From the NCBI RefSeq assembly GCF_014203275.1, contig NZ_JACHIP010000004.1, positions 186,001-250,000 of the forward strand: a DNA stretch of 64,000 nucleotides. The letters are read 5' to 3'. The position numbers were made by a program, and so were the translations under genes. The notes under the pieces were generated by a model. It was not told the origin of the DNA and ran no database searches. It saw only the letters and a list, made by a program, of their open reading frames with translations. The stretch comes from Granulicella aggregans. Lineage in GTDB: Bacteria; Acidobacteriota; Terriglobia; Terriglobales; Acidobacteriaceae. This document shows, in pieces, positions 26,505 to 36,622 of this stretch; position 1 is the stretch's first letter, and every line of letters begins with the position of its first letter.

Positions 26505-27329
26505 ATGCCCCGCTCCGGCCCCATCACGATGACCTTCCCTCCCTTCGCCGGAGCCACGCGCAAGCTGGTGCTGGTGAACGTCGCTGTCTTCTTCACACTC
26601 GCTTTGCTGGCATGGATCGCTCCAGGACTGGGGCAGCTTTTGACGGCGGGACTGGCGCTGGAACCGGCCCGGTTTCTAACCGGGATGCTTTGGCAGCCAG
26701 TGACCTACGCTTTCGTCCACATGGGCATCACGGATATTCTGTTCGGGATGCTGACGCTGTGGTTTACCGGGTCGCTGCTTGAGGGAGCGTACGGTAGCCG
26801 CTGGCTGTACGAGCTGTTCTTCTCCTCGTCGATTGGAGGAGCGGTGCTTGCCTCGGCGATTACGCTGACGCATGTCTTCGGGCTCGATCCTCGGTACCCT
26901 GCAGTTGGCGCGTGGGCGGGTGTCTTTGGGCTGCTGGTTGCGATTGGGATGATCTTCGGGGAGCAGGAGTTTTTGCTGTTCTTCGTGCTGCGGCTGAAGG
27001 CGAAGTACATGGTGACGATCTACATCTTGATCGCCGTTGCTGTGCTGCTGAAGGGTGGCGACAAGTTTGGGGCGCTTCTACAGCTTTCGGGCGCGCTGTG
27101 CGGGTATCTGTTCGTCCGGTTCGCTCCGACGCGGGGCTTGGCGTTTGGAGTTACGGAGCGGTACTTCGGGATGCGGAACGGGTACTACCGGTGGAAGCGG
27201 CGGCGGGCGGCGCGGAAGTTCGAGGTGTACATGCGCGGGCAGAACCGCGAGGTCCATTTCGATAAGGACGGGCGGTATGTCGATCCGGATGACAAGCGCA
27301 ATCCGAAGGACAAGAGCTGGATGAATTAG
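26505..27329 (+). CDS. rhomboid-fold membrane protein lacking catalytic residues
   Basis: A 274-residue membrane protein with the rhomboid topology: a TM helix at about 20-40, a GMLWQPVTYAFVHMG loop-helix, and TM helices to about residue 205, then a basic, charged C-terminal tail. I start it at ATG 26505 (MPRSGPITMTFPPFAG), which follows AAGAGG. The catalytic GxSG is replaced by GAWAG (Trp137 at the Ser position), the TM6 His by Gln193, and the conserved His and Asn of the HxxxN stretch by Asp77 and Gly81. It is therefore not a protease. Inactive rhomboids bind or stabilise membrane proteins. The role here is unknown. Confidence 0.8.
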   Translation: MPRSGPITMTFPPFAGATRKLVLVNVAVFFTLALLAWIAPGLGQLLTAGLALEPARFLTGMLWQPVTYAFVHMGITDILFGMLTLWFTGSLLEGAYGSRWLYELFFSSSIGGAVLASAITLTHVFGLDPRYPAVGAWAGVFGLLVAIGMIFGEQEFLLFFVLRLKAKYMVTIYILIAVAVLLKGGDKFGALLQLSGALCGYLFVRFAPTRGLAFGVTERYFGMRNGYYRWKRRRAARKFEVYMRGQNREVHFDKDGRYVDPDDKRNPKDKSWMN

Positions 27330-27404
27330 AAGTCTGAGCTTGATTCACGTCTCTTCGGATAGCTTTCCTATTGCCCTTCGTCGAGGGCATTGAGAGCATG
27401 GAGT

Positions 27405-27554
27405 GTGAGAATTCTTCTTGTGATCCTTGCGCTGTGGTGTTTAGGCTTCGCGATCTATTCGAAATTGCCGATGACGACACGAATTATCTTTGGCTGTTTG
27501 GCCCTTGCGTCATTTGCCTGGGCGAAGCAAATCAGGCCAAGGATTTCAAACTGA
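27405..27554 (+). CDS. possible small two-span membrane protein
   Basis: A 49-codon frame (start GTG 27405, or TTG 27390) reads VRILLVILALWCLGFAIYSKLP, then TTRIIFGCLALASFAW and a basic tail (KQIRPRISN). That gives two hydrophobic spans with a short loop and a positive end, which looks like a real membrane protein. No strong Shine-Dalgarno is seen. It lies in the 286-base gap between the rhomboid-like and VOC genes. Confidence 0.35.
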   Translation: MRILLVILALWCLGFAIYSKLPMTTRIIFGCLALASFAWAKQIRPRISN

Positions 27555-27615
27555 TGCATCCCGAAATCTTGGACAGCTAGACTTTCTTGCGGTGACAACC
27601 GTATCTTGGTTAGCC

Positions 27616-28572
27616 ATGGTTCCCAGCCGCCTTCCTTCGCCCTCCTATGTTCGTGTCGCTTCACTCTTTCTTGCGATGATCGCTCTGCTGGCGATGCCAT
27701 TCTACTCACAAGCTCAGACCCGTCCTGCCATTACGGGCATCTCGCATATGTGCGTCTACGCGAGCGATGCGGAGGCTAGCGATAACTTCTATGGGCACAT
27801 CCTTGGCGCGGCCAAGGGAGCTGACCCTCAGGATGGTTCGGGAGTCCGGTATTACTTCGGCCCGGAGCAGTTTGTTGAGGTGCTGCCGTTGCCGGCGGAG
27901 CACACGCTGAGCCGCATCAGCTGCGTGGCCTTCAGCACGGTGGATGCGAAGGGGCTGCATAGCTACATGGAGGCGCACCACACTGAAGCTCTCGGCGCGG
28001 TAGAGACCGCGAAAGACGGGACCGTGTGGTTCAAGTCGCATGATCCTGAGGGCAATCTTGTGGAGTTCGTGCAGGGCGGCCATCCGCACGCTGTTCCAGC
28101 CTCGGCGAAGCCTATTGGGACACGGATCATTCACGTCGGTTACATGGTCCACAGCAAGGCTGCAGAAGACAAGTTCTACATTGAACTGCTTGGCTTCAAG
28201 CCTTACTGGTTCGGGGCGATGAAGCCGGAGCATACTGACTGGATCTCGATGCAGGTGCCAGATGGCAAGGACTGGATCGAGTACATGATGGTGGGCGATG
28301 GCTCGACTACGCCGGTCGATCACGTCGATGCTCGCGAGCTGGGTGTGCTCAACCACTTCTCGATTGGCGTTCCGAACATGGAGAAGGCGGTGACTACGCT
28401 CTATGCGGAAGACCGTCTTAGTCCGCGGCATGACGGGCCGCAGATGGGGCGTGATGGGAAGTGGCAGGCAAACTGGTATGACCCCGACGGCACGCGGGTG
28501 GAGTTGATGGAGTTTCAGCCAGTGATGAAGCCGTGTTGCTCGGAGTTTACGGCGACGAGTCCTACGAAGTAG
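27616..28572 (+). CDS. exported protein with two VOC (glyoxalase-like) domains
   Basis: About 318 residues from ATG 27616, with a signal peptide (LFLAMIALLAMPFYSQAQ). There are two vicinal-oxygen-chelate domains. The first is at about 40-165 (ITGISHMCVYASDAEASDNFYG ... DPEGNLVEFVQGG) and the second at about 180-310 (IIHVGYMVHSKAAEDKFYIELLGF ... WYDPDGTRVELMEF), with His and Glu at the positions of typical metal ligands. The reaction is unknown. It lies on the plus strand with DUF2461 just downstream. Confidence 0.8.
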   Translation: MVPSRLPSPSYVRVASLFLAMIALLAMPFYSQAQTRPAITGISHMCVYASDAEASDNFYGHILGAAKGADPQDGSGVRYYFGPEQFVEVLPLPAEHTLSRISCVAFSTVDAKGLHSYMEAHHTEALGAVETAKDGTVWFKSHDPEGNLVEFVQGGHPHAVPASAKPIGTRIIHVGYMVHSKAAEDKFYIELLGFKPYWFGAMKPEHTDWISMQVPDGKDWIEYMMVGDGSTTPVDHVDARELGVLNHFSIGVPNMEKAVTTLYAEDRLSPRHDGPQMGRDGKWQANWYDPDGTRVELMEFQPVMKPCCSEFTATSPTK

Positions 28573-28590
28573 CGGCTTCTAAAATGAAGT

Positions 28591-29373
28591 ATGCCTAGCC
28601 GGTCTCCTTCCCCTGTGTTCCGTTCTGAATCCATCAAGTTTCTTCGCAGCCTGAAGCGCAACAACGATCGCGTCTGGTTCGACGCACGCAAGCCGATCTA
28701 TGAGCGTGAGTTGAAAGCGCCGATGCTGGCTCTGATCGAAGCGATCAACCATGCGTTTGAGGGCTTCGCGCCGCACCATGTCAGGCCTCCGCAGAAAGCG
28801 ATGATGCGTATCTATCGCGACATTCGCTTCAGCGCGAATAAGATGCCTTATAAGACCAACGTCGCGGCGTGGTGGGCGCGGGCGGGGCTTGAGAAGACAT
28901 CGGGTGGAGGGTACTACTTTGAGTTAAACCCGACCTCGATCACGATCGCTGCAGGTGTTTATATGCCGGAGCGCGAACAGCTCTTTGCGATTCGGCAGTA
29001 TCTTTCCGCGGAGGGTGGGAATCATCACGCTAAGCTCCGCGCGATGCTGGCCGACAAGAAGCTTACCTCCGTGCTGACTCCGTTCGATGGGCTGAAGCTG
29101 ACGCGTGCGCCGAAGGGATTCTCTCCTGATGATGCGGCGGTCGATCTGCTGCTGCATCGGCAGTGGGGTGTGTCGGCGACGCTTCCGGCTGAAGAGGCGC
29201 TGAAGCCTACACTGTTGAAGCAGATCGTATCGCGGTTTGAGCGTGCGACGCCTTTGGTGGAGCTGCTGAATGCGCCCCTGGTGGGCACATTGAGCGATTC
29301 TGCGAAGGGTCCACAGACGGGGTCACAATCGTCAGTGAATAAGGCATTATTTGGTCTCCCAAGTGTCAGATAA
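28591..29373 (+). CDS. DUF2461 family protein
   Basis: A 260-residue protein matching DUF2461/TIGR02453: FLRSLKRNNDRVWFDARKPIYERELKAPM at the N-terminus, AMMRIYRDIRFSANKMPYKTN, then SGGGYYFELNPTSITIAAGVYMPE. It is conserved across bacteria with unknown function. No signal peptide. It starts 18 bases after the VOC gene, so the two may be co-transcribed. Confidence 0.85.
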   Translation: MPSRSPSPVFRSESIKFLRSLKRNNDRVWFDARKPIYERELKAPMLALIEAINHAFEGFAPHHVRPPQKAMMRIYRDIRFSANKMPYKTNVAAWWARAGLEKTSGGGYYFELNPTSITIAAGVYMPEREQLFAIRQYLSAEGGNHHAKLRAMLADKKLTSVLTPFDGLKLTRAPKGFSPDDAAVDLLLHRQWGVSATLPAEEALKPTLLKQIVSRFERATPLVELLNAPLVGTLSDSAKGPQTGSQSSVNKALFGLPSVR

Positions 29374-29635
29374 GCGGTAAAAGTAGGCTTAAAGAGCACA
29401 AATACCTAAAAAACCCGCAAATTCCTGTGGAAACCCAACAAAGATGGTTGACAAATAGCCTGCAAAGGCCGAAGGTGAATACCGGTACAGTTCTCGGAAC
29501 CCTTGTAAACATTGGGGATTTCAGCGACAGATCGAGAATTTTGCCTCACGCGCCGCCCGGCGGCATAAGCCTTGCGAAGGCTGTTCGGGCCGGTCAGACA
29601 CATCGTTTCAATTCATTTTTAAGGAGCACGAAAAC

Positions 29636-29932
29636 ATGGCAAAGGGAATGACCAAGACAGCACTCGTCCGCCACCTCGCGGAGAAGCTCGAACTCACCAA
29701 CAAGCAGACCGCAGGCTTCCTCGAGCTGCTGGCCGAGACCGCCGTCAAAGAGACCAAGAAGAACGGCGAGTTCACCATCCCCGGTATCGGCAAGCTCGTC
29801 AAGGCAGACCGCAAGGCCCGCCTCGGCCGCAACCCTCAGACCGGCGAGCCGCTGAAGATCAAGGCCAAGACCGTGGTCAAGTTCCGCATCGCGAAGGTCG
29901 CGAAGGACACGATCGCTCCTGTCAAGAAGTAA
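29636..29932 (+). CDS. hup: HU family DNA-binding protein
   Basis: A 98-residue histone-like protein that bends and compacts DNA. The HU core is clear (MTKTALVRHLAEKLELTNKQTAGFLELLAETAVKETK, FTIPGIGKLVK, ARLGRNPQTGEPLKIKAKTVVKFRIAK), ending in a basic tail. The ATG follows AAGGAGCACGAAAAC. The 260-base leader contains a TTGACA (29448-29453) but no convincing -10 partner. Downstream a long imperfect hairpin (about 29954-29997) without a T-run may stop transcription. Confidence 0.95.
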   Translation: MAKGMTKTALVRHLAEKLELTNKQTAGFLELLAETAVKETKKNGEFTIPGIGKLVKADRKARLGRNPQTGEPLKIKAKTVVKFRIAKVAKDTIAPVKK

Positions 29933-29953
29933 CTAAATCGAACGATCGGCGAG

Positions 29954-29997
29954 GCCCATCCTGGCTTGAGACAAGGTCTCAGGCGAGGGTGGGCGTT
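29954..29997 (+). terminator. possible stem-loop after hup
   Basis: GCCCATCCTGGCTTGAGAC pairs with GTCTCAGGCGAGGGTGGGC across AAG with a few mismatches. No poly-T follows, so it may be a 3'-end stabiliser rather than a terminator. Confidence 0.45.
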
Positions 29998-30112
29998 GCC
30001 ACCTTCTCACCTTCCCTCTGATCCAACCACCCGAAACTCACACTTACTCCCATGATTGGGGGATACGCGGCAACATGCTCACTCGATAGACTTTTTTCGA
30101 GAAGGCAGGTTT

Positions 30113-31357
30113 ATGCATATCCTTTCCTGGTTGGACCCGCGAACGCTGCTCGCATCGCAACTGCCGCTGGCCGCGGCGTTTGCCCTGGTGCTGCTTGCGA
30201 TTCGCCGGACGTATCCGAACCCTCGCGGTTCGAACGCGCATGCGTATGGCTTCCTGCTCTGGGTTCCGGCGACGATGTTGCTGTTGGGACAGGGAGGGCT
30301 TCGCCCGTTTGCGTCGGTGGTGATTCCGAGCCTGATCTACATCTGCGCGTACATCATGATGTACCGGGGCACGATCAGCTTCTTTGAGAGCAAGGGAGCA
30401 CTTTCGCTGGTCTATGATGCCGCTGCGGTCACGGCTGCAGTCGTGCTCTACTTCACGGCTGTCTACGATCTTGCTGTTCCGCGCCTGGTCGCGATGGCGG
30501 CCTTTGTCTCTCTCATACGGGGGATGATGGCCGTCGAGTTCTACCGCCGGTCGAACCGTAGTTTCCTGTTGCAGGTCCTGGCAGGCGTGCTGTGCTTCTC
30601 CGCCCTGGTGCCGCTGTGCTTCGCTGTGGGAGTGACTTGGCCGGTGATCTTGATGCAGGATGGAGCAGACCAGATTGCCTCCGTACATATGGCGCTGGAG
30701 ACCCTCTCCGCGCTGGGCGATCTTGCCTTTCTCTGCTCCTCGGGACTGTTCGCAGTGCTGATGTTCCTGGCTGAGGTCGCACAGGCTATCAAGCAGCAAG
30801 GGCAGCTCGATCCAGTTACGGGTACGCTGAACCGCTACGGCATTGAAGACGCGCTGGACTCAGAGGTAGCGCGTAGCAGCCGGACACATAGCCCGGTCTC
30901 AGTGATGCTGATTGAGGTGGACCACTTCAAGTCGATCGCGGATACGCACGGTGCCGCCCGCAGTGTCGAGGCGCTGAAGACGGTCGTTAAGACGGTTTCG
31001 TCGATCCTGCGCTTCTACGACAAGTGTGGCCGCGTTGCTGAAGACAGGTTCTTTCTGCTGCTTCCGGAGAACGCCGCCGAACATGCGATGGTAATCGCGG
31101 GGCGCTTCCGTGAGGCGCTGAAGAGCCCGAGCCTGCCGCACGATCAGCCGGCCATTACGCTGAGCATCGGAGTCACGCAGTGCGCGTTCAAGGAGCCCGC
31201 TGGCGAGGTCTTTGCGCGTGCCGAGCTTGCCCTGCTGGAGGCTCGCCGCCAGGGGCGCAATGGCGCGTATCTGAAGCTCCCAAATCACGAAGACGTCGTG
31301 ATCCCACATCCTGACCGGATCGCTAACAGGAGCCGAGTCGCCAAGCTCATCCGCTAA
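30113..31357 (+). CDS. membrane protein with degenerate GGDEF domain
   Basis: A 414-residue protein started at ATG 30113 (MHILSWLDPRTLLAS). Residues 10-225 hold about seven hydrophobic spans. A GGDEF-type domain follows (DPVTGTLNRYG linker near 233-243, IEVDHFKSIAD near 268-276). The active-site loop reads AEDRF instead of GGDEF (about 309-313), so the glycines and the Glu that make c-di-GMP are lost. It is probably not a cyclase and may act as a binding or signalling platform. Monocistronic; a strong terminator follows. Confidence 0.8.
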   Translation: MHILSWLDPRTLLASQLPLAAAFALVLLAIRRTYPNPRGSNAHAYGFLLWVPATMLLLGQGGLRPFASVVIPSLIYICAYIMMYRGTISFFESKGALSLVYDAAAVTAAVVLYFTAVYDLAVPRLVAMAAFVSLIRGMMAVEFYRRSNRSFLLQVLAGVLCFSALVPLCFAVGVTWPVILMQDGADQIASVHMALETLSALGDLAFLCSSGLFAVLMFLAEVAQAIKQQGQLDPVTGTLNRYGIEDALDSEVARSSRTHSPVSVMLIEVDHFKSIADTHGAARSVEALKTVVKTVSSILRFYDKCGRVAEDRFFLLLPENAAEHAMVIAGRFREALKSPSLPHDQPAITLSIGVTQCAFKEPAGEVFARAELALLEARRQGRNGAYLKLPNHEDVVIPHPDRIANRSRVAKLIR

Positions 31358-31470
31358 CAGTGCAGAACTCGCGGATGTCCAGGTCTCCTCAAAAAAACTC
31401 GAGACCTGGTTTCTCTCCCCAGAAACGACCCGGAGCGCTCCGACCAAACAAGCGGATGCTCCAAGGAAGT

Positions 31471-31502
31471 GCCCCGGACCAAGATGTCCGGGGCATTTTT
31501 TC
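31471..31502 (+). terminator. intrinsic terminator
   Basis: A perfect 9-bp stem (GCCCCGGAC/GTCCGGGGC) with a 6-base loop CAAGAT, then ATTTTTT. It sits between the degenerate-GGDEF and Tat-exported isomerase genes. Confidence 0.9.
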
Positions 31503-31612
31503 GTTTTGGGATGAGTCTCGTTGCTGGCTTGTCTTCATGGTCGAGGAGTATCGTGATTTGCACTCGGCTTTGACGAGCCAGACACTTCCCAAACAGGAGC
31601 CTCCAGCAAGTG

Positions 31613-32491
31613 ATGCAGCCCAATCCTTCCCGTCGTGAACTGCTCCGCCTCTCCGCTCTTGCTGCTGCTGCCGGATGTACGGTCAGCCTGCCCCGCTTTG
31701 CCCTTGCTGCCCCAGTTGAGCATTTGACCTATGGCGTCCAACTCTTCATGGTGCGCGAACAGGCACCGAAGGACCTTGCGGGCGTCCTGAAGACGATTCA
31801 CCAAGTGGGTTTCACGCAGATCGAGCTCTATCCGGTCGTCTATAACCAACCGGCAGGTGAGCTGAAGAAGATCGTTGCGGACTCAGGCCTCGGGCTGGTC
31901 TCGGCCCACTTCGACTACGCGGGGTTGGAAGAAAAGATAGCCTATGCGCACGACCTCGGCATCGAGTACATGGTCTGCCCCATGATTCCGCAGGAGCAGT
32001 GGAGTTCCACTGCCGGGTTTACCAAAGCTGCTGGGGACTTCAACCGCTGGGGCAAGCTTGCGAAGGACGCTGGCATGACCTTCGCCTTCCACAACCACTG
32101 CTATGAGTTCAAGCCGCTGGATGGTGGCGTGACGGGCTGGAACACGCTGATGTCGAAGACTGACCCGCATCTGGTGAAGTTGGAGTTCGATGTTTACTGG
32201 CTGACTCAGGCAGGACAGGACCCCGCTGCGATGCTGAAGCGGTATGCGGATCGGTTGGTCCTCTTCCATATGAAAGACCGGACCGTTGGAGCGCCGACTG
32301 GCTTTGCCATGGGTGCTGTGGCGGAGCACTTCACGGAACTTGGGACCGGCTCCATCGCCTGGCCGGAGCTGCTGAAGCAGGCCAAGCGGCAGGGAGTGAA
32401 GTATGCGTTTCTGGATCAGGATAAGACGAAGCCGCCGGTGTTCGAGAGCATGAAGGAGAGTTTTGACTATTTGAAGAAGCTGAATGTTTGA
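31613..32491 (+). CDS. Tat-exported sugar phosphate isomerase/epimerase-like TIM barrel
   Basis: A 292-residue protein of the AP-endonuclease-2/xylose-isomerase-like barrel. A Tat-type leader carries two adjacent arginines (PSRRELLRLSALAAAAGC), then AAPVEHLTYGVQL. The barrel shows QIELYPV, VSAHFDYAGLEEKI, FAFHNHCYEFKPLDG (metal-binding His region) and LVLFHMKD near the end. Members isomerise or epimerise sugars, inositols or hydroxypyruvate. I chose ATG 31613 over GTG 31610, since AGGAG lies 12 bases upstream of GTG and 15 of ATG. The substrate is unknown. Confidence 0.85.
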   Translation: MQPNPSRRELLRLSALAAAAGCTVSLPRFALAAPVEHLTYGVQLFMVREQAPKDLAGVLKTIHQVGFTQIELYPVVYNQPAGELKKIVADSGLGLVSAHFDYAGLEEKIAYAHDLGIEYMVCPMIPQEQWSSTAGFTKAAGDFNRWGKLAKDAGMTFAFHNHCYEFKPLDGGVTGWNTLMSKTDPHLVKLEFDVYWLTQAGQDPAAMLKRYADRLVLFHMKDRTVGAPTGFAMGAVAEHFTELGTGSIAWPELLKQAKRQGVKYAFLDQDKTKPPVFESMKESFDYLKKLNV

Positions 32492-32502
32492 GGGTCTGGT
32501 GA

Positions 32503-32542
32503 CACCCACCCATGGCCAAGTGCGAGCCATGGGTGGTGCACC
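32503..32542 (+). repeat. H-family hairpin repeat, copy 8
   Basis: CACCCACCCATGGC...GCCATGGGTGGTGCACCC, followed nine bases later by K copy 2. It separates convergent genes. Confidence 0.8.
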
Positions 32543-32550
32543 CAGCCGGT

Positions 32551-32570
32551 TCCGGGGCTAAAGCTTGCTC
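32551..32570 (+). repeat. K-family short palindrome, copy 2 (diverged)
   Basis: TCCGGGGCTAAAGCTTGCTC, matching the left half of the K palindrome. Confidence 0.6.
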
Positions 32571-32615
32571 CTGCTTCGTTTGCTCGTCTTGTTGCGTTCT
32601 GGGTGCGAACGTCTC

Positions 32616-34157
32616 CTAGACGGCGACGGCCTGGGGGGCTGGCAGAATCTCTGTGACATCGACTACCTGGCTAGGATAGATGCCGGTGTAGCAGGCGGTG
32701 CAGAAGCTGTCCTTTGTGAGGCCACCCTCTTTTTCGCCTAATGTACAGCTGTGCAAGAGGCCATCGTGGGAGAGGTAAGCTAGCGAGTCGGCTTCGATGA
32801 AAGCGCAGATCTGGGCGACCGTATTGTTGGCGGCGATGAGGTCTTTCGTGCTCGGGGTGTCGACACCGTAAAAGCAGGGTGAGATGGTGGGCGGACAAGA
32901 GATGCGCATGTGCACCTCGGTCGCTCCTGCGGCGCGCACCATACGGACGATTTTGCGACTTGTCGTCCCGCGGATGATGGAGTCGTCGACCAGGATGACG
33001 CGCTTGCCTTCGAGCAGGCTGCGGACCGGGTTCAGCTTCATGCGGACGCCGAAGTCGCGGACGCGCTGTTCGGGCTGGATGAAGGTGCGGCCGACGTAGT
33101 GGTTGCGGATGAGGCCGAGGTTGAAGGGGATGCCGGACTCGCTGGCATAGCCGATGGCGGCGGTCACGCCGGAGTCGGGGACGGGGACGATGAGGTCGGC
33201 GGGGACGCCTGACTCACGTGACAAGGTCCGGCCCATCTCTTCGCGGCTCTGCTGCACCCAGCGGCCGTAGATGCGGCTGTCGGGGCGGGCGAAGTATACG
33301 TGCTCGAAGACGCAGCTTGCCTGCTTCTCGTCGGTGTTGAAGTAGCGGCTGGTGACGCCGTCTTCGGAGACCATGACGAGCTCGCCGGGCTTTACGTCGC
33401 GCTCGTACTTGGCGTGGAGCAGATCGAAGGCGCAGGTCTCGGAGGCGAAGACGAAGGTGTCGGGAGCCCCATCGACGCCGGCGATGCGACCCATGGAGAG
33501 CGGGCGGAAGCCGTGGGGATCGCGTGCGGCAAAGATGCGATTGCGGGTCATCATGACGATGGAGAAGGCGCCATCGACCTGCGAGAGAGAGTCGGCGATG
33601 CAGTCGACCAGCGTGGTCTCTTTCGAGTGAGCGATGAGCTGGATGATGATCTCGGAGTCCGAGGTGGTCTGGAAGATTGCGCCGTCGCGCTCGAGACGTT
33701 CCTTCGAGTTGCCGAGGTTGGTCAGGTTGCCGTTGTGGGCGATGGCGATGAGGCCCTTGGTGGACTCGACGGAGATGGGCTGGGCGTTGAGCAGCGCTGA
33801 ATCGCCAGTTGTCGAATAGCGCGAGTGGCCGATGGCCATGTGGCCGGGGAGCTGGAGGAGGACGTCGTCCTTGAAGATCTCGGAGACGAGGCCCATGCCC
33901 TTGATGTCGTTGACGTTCTGGCCGTCGGCGCTGGCGATGCCGGCGGACTCCTGGCCGCGATGCTGGAGGGCGTAGAGGCCCCAGTAGGTGAGGCGGGCGG
34001 CGTCGGGATGGTTGTAGACGGCCATAACGCCGCACTCTTCTTTTAATTTGTCGAAAGGGGTTTCGTCGTCGTCGAGATCGAGGTCTGGACTTGTCATGCT
34101 TTGTGTTGCGGAGGATCTGATCTTTTCTTGCAGTGCTAATTCTATAAGTTCGCTCAA
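32616..34157 (-). CDS. purF: amidophosphoribosyltransferase PurF
   Basis: Catalyses the first step of purine synthesis, turning PRPP and glutamine into phosphoribosylamine. 513 residues. A roughly 40-residue propeptide precedes the N-terminal-nucleophile Cys in [18 protein letters not shown]. The glutaminase half has [10 protein letters not shown] and the PRPP-binding loop is [18 protein letters not shown]. Its ATG (34157) overlaps the purL stop by 4 bases (ATGA), which points to translational coupling. I keep this long start because the overlap supports it, although the propeptide is long. Confidence 0.97.
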   Translation of the reverse strand: MSELIELALQEKIRSSATQSMTSPDLDLDDDETPFDKLKEECGVMAVYNHPDAARLTYWGLYALQHRGQESAGIASADGQNVNDIKGMGLVSEIFKDDVLLQLPGHMAIGHSRYSTTGDSALLNAQPISVESTKGLIAIAHNGNLTNLGNSKERLERDGAIFQTTSDSEIIIQLIAHSKETTLVDCIADSLSQVDGAFSIVMMTRNRIFAARDPHGFRPLSMGRIAGVDGAPDTFVFASETCAFDLLHAKYERDVKPGELVMVSEDGVTSRYFNTDEKQASCVFEHVYFARPDSRIYGRWVQQSREEMGRTLSRESGVPADLIVPVPDSGVTAAIGYASESGIPFNLGLIRNHYVGRTFIQPEQRVRDFGVRMKLNPVRSLLEGKRVILVDDSIIRGTTSRKIVRMVRAAGATEVHMRISCPPTISPCFYGVDTPSTKDLIAANNTVAQICAFIEADSLAYLSHDGLLHSCTLGEKEGGLTKDSFCTACYTGIYPSQVVDVTEILPAPQAVAV

Positions 34158-36622
34158 GCGAGCACCTCCGCTGCAAGCTGGGATTCAAGCGCATTCGAAA
34201 AGCTTTCGCCCAAATCCGAAAGAGCCGTACTGATGGCGGTCTCGCGTTCCCAGCGAATCTCAACACGACCTGAAACTGTCTCCCCGATCGGGAGCGCCAC
34301 ATAGAAGGAAGAGTTTTGCTCGATGCGCTTGGTAACCTCATCAGCATTCTCTGGCGAGCACGTGATGAGAATCGAACCTGCGTGTTCGATGAAGAGAGCT
34401 TCGGTGGCGCTCTCGTCTCCTCCATCTGAGTGAAGCCAAACTTCCGCACCGATTTGGTTATCGAAGGCTGCTTTCGCAATGGCTGTTGCAAGTCCGCCAC
34501 TGCCGATGTCAGCCAGCGAGTGGACTAGGCCACTCTGCGAAAGGTCCTGTAGGAGTTGGTTGCAGTAAGCGGCTGCATTCACATTGAGCAAGGGAGGAGT
34601 GCCGTACATCACTCCGAGAACTTCTTTTGCAAATTCGGAGCTTCCAAATTCCCGACGCCACAAATCGCTCTGCTGATTGAATTGAGCGACGATGATGCGA
34701 TCGCCGACGTTCTGAAACCCGCTCGGCACAGCCTTGGTCACGTCGTCCAGAATGCCGACTACGCCTAGGACTGGGGTGGGATAGATTCCTTCGCCCTTGG
34801 TCTCGTTGTAGAGGGAGACGTTGCCGCCGGTGATCGGCGTACCAAGCGCTGTGCAAGCTTCGGCGATACCGTCGATGGCGGCGGAGAGCTGCGCCATAAT
34901 CTCCGGCTTTTCGGGATTGCCGAAGTTCAGGCAGTTCGTGGCGGCGACCGGAGTTGCTCCGGTGCAGGCGACCTTGCGTGCGGCTTCGGCGACGGCGTGC
35001 ATCGCGCCGAGTTTGGGGTCGAGGTAGGTCCAGCGGCCGTTGCCTGCTAGGGCCATTGCCAGGCCGCGCTCCGGCTTGGCTGCCCACGCCTCAGAAGCGC
35101 CTGCGGGGTCGGCTTCCATGGCGGCTTCGCCTTCTGGGGTGGACTCTGCGATGAGCTCGGCTACCTTCTCGAGGAAGCTGTGCTTCTGCGCACCGCCGGT
35201 ACCCTTGATGCGCATCACGCCGGCTTCGCCGCCGGGGCCCTGCACGGTGTTGGTCTGGACCATGGAGTCGTACTGCTCGAAGATCCAATGCTTGCTGCAG
35301 ATGTTCGCGCTGGCGAGGAGCTTCTTCAGGTCGGCGGTGTAGTCGCGGGGTTTCTTCAGCTCTTCGAGTACCCATGCCGGAGGGTCGAGGGGAACGGGGG
35401 CCTTCCAGGCGCCTACAGGCCGGTGGTAGACCGGGGCGTCGTCGGTGAGTGCCTTGTTGGGGATCTCGCAGACCAGTTCGCCATGGTGGGTGACGCGCAT
35501 GGTGTCGTCGGCGGTGACGATGCCGACGATGGAAGCGTCGAGGCCCCACTTTTCGAAGACGCGCAGGACTTCGCCTTCGCGGCCCTTGTCGGCGACGAGG
35601 AGCATGCGCTCCTGCGACTCCGACAGCATGATTTCGTAGCTGGACATGCCGGTCTCGCGCTGGGGGACGAGATCGAGCTCGATGGTGAGGCCGAGTTCGC
35701 CGCGCGCGCCCATCTCGCAGGTGGAGCAGGTGAGGCCGGCTGCGCCCATGTCCTGAATTCCTAGAACCGCACCCGTCGCCATCGCTTCGAGGCAGGCCTC
35801 GAGCAGCAGCTTCTCGAGGAACGGGTCGCCCATCTGGACGTTGGGGCGCTTCTGTTCGGAGCCTTCGGTGAATTCTTCGGAGGCCATCGTCGCGCCATGA
35901 ATTCCGTCTCTACCCGTTTTAGCCCCGACGTAGATGACCGGGTTGCCGACGCCGGTGGCCTTGGCGTAGAAGATCTCGTCGATCTTGACCAGGCCGAGAG
36001 CGAAGGCGTTCAGGAGCGGGTTGCCGGAGTAACACTCCTCGAAGCGCGTTTCGCCGCCGAGGTTGGGGACGCCGAAGCAGTTGCCGTATCCGCCCACGCC
36101 GTGGACGACGCCGGACATGGTCTGGCGGTTGCGGGCGTAGTCGATGCCTTCGGTCTTTCCTTCGAGCGGGCCGAAGCGGAGTGAGTCCATGACGGCGAGC
36201 GGGCGGGCGTTCATGGTGAAGATGTCGCGGAGGATGCCGCCGACACCGGTGGCCGCGCCCTGGTAGGGCTCGATGTAGCTGGGGTGGTTGTGGCTCTCGA
36301 TCTTGAAGGCGCAGGCCCAGCCGTCGCCGACGTCGATGATGCCGGCGTTCTCGCCGGGGCCCTGGACGACGCTGCCGGGGCCGCTGGTGCGGGTTCCCTT
36401 GGTCGGGAGGCGCTTCAGGTGGACGCGGGAGGACTTGTAGGAGCAGTGCTCCGACCACATGACGGAGAAGATGCCGAGCTCGGTGAGCGAGGGCGTGCGG
36501 CCCAGCGCTTTTTCGATGCGGGCGTACTCGTCCGGGGTGATGCTGTGAGTCTTTAGCAGCGCCGGGGTGATGGTGGCGGGCGAGGGGAGTGCGATTGCTT
36601 GCTGAACGTCCAGATTGGCCAT
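34154..36622 (-). CDS. purL: phosphoribosylformylglycinamidine synthase PurL (small type)
   Basis: An ATP-dependent amidotransferase subunit that converts FGAR to FGAM. The 822-residue length fits the small PurL that works with PurQ and PurS. Motifs include [18 protein letters not shown] at the N-terminus, [30 protein letters not shown], and [22 protein letters not shown]. It starts at ATG 36622 and ends inside the purF start. purS and purQ are not in the window. Divergent to ggt. Confidence 0.97.
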   Translation of the reverse strand: MANLDVQQAIALPSPATITPALLKTHSITPDEYARIEKALGRTPSLTELGIFSVMWSEHCSYKSSRVHLKRLPTKGTRTSGPGSVVQGPGENAGIIDVGDGWACAFKIESHNHPSYIEPYQGAATGVGGILRDIFTMNARPLAVMDSLRFGPLEGKTEGIDYARNRQTMSGVVHGVGGYGNCFGVPNLGGETRFEECYSGNPLLNAFALGLVKIDEIFYAKATGVGNPVIYVGAKTGRDGIHGATMASEEFTEGSEQKRPNVQMGDPFLEKLLLEACLEAMATGAVLGIQDMGAAGLTCSTCEMGARGELGLTIELDLVPQRETGMSSYEIMLSESQERMLLVADKGREGEVLRVFEKWGLDASIVGIVTADDTMRVTHHGELVCEIPNKALTDDAPVYHRPVGAWKAPVPLDPPAWVLEELKKPRDYTADLKKLLASANICSKHWIFEQYDSMVQTNTVQGPGGEAGVMRIKGTGGAQKHSFLEKVAELIAESTPEGEAAMEADPAGASEAWAAKPERGLAMALAGNGRWTYLDPKLGAMHAVAEAARKVACTGATPVAATNCLNFGNPEKPEIMAQLSAAIDGIAEACTALGTPITGGNVSLYNETKGEGIYPTPVLGVVGILDDVTKAVPSGFQNVGDRIIVAQFNQQSDLWRREFGSSEFAKEVLGVMYGTPPLLNVNAAAYCNQLLQDLSQSGLVHSLADIGSGGLATAIAKAAFDNQIGAEVWLHSDGGDESATEALFIEHAGSILITCSPENADEVTKRIEQNSSFYVALPIGETVSGRVEIRWERETAISTALSDLGESFSNALESQLAAEVLA

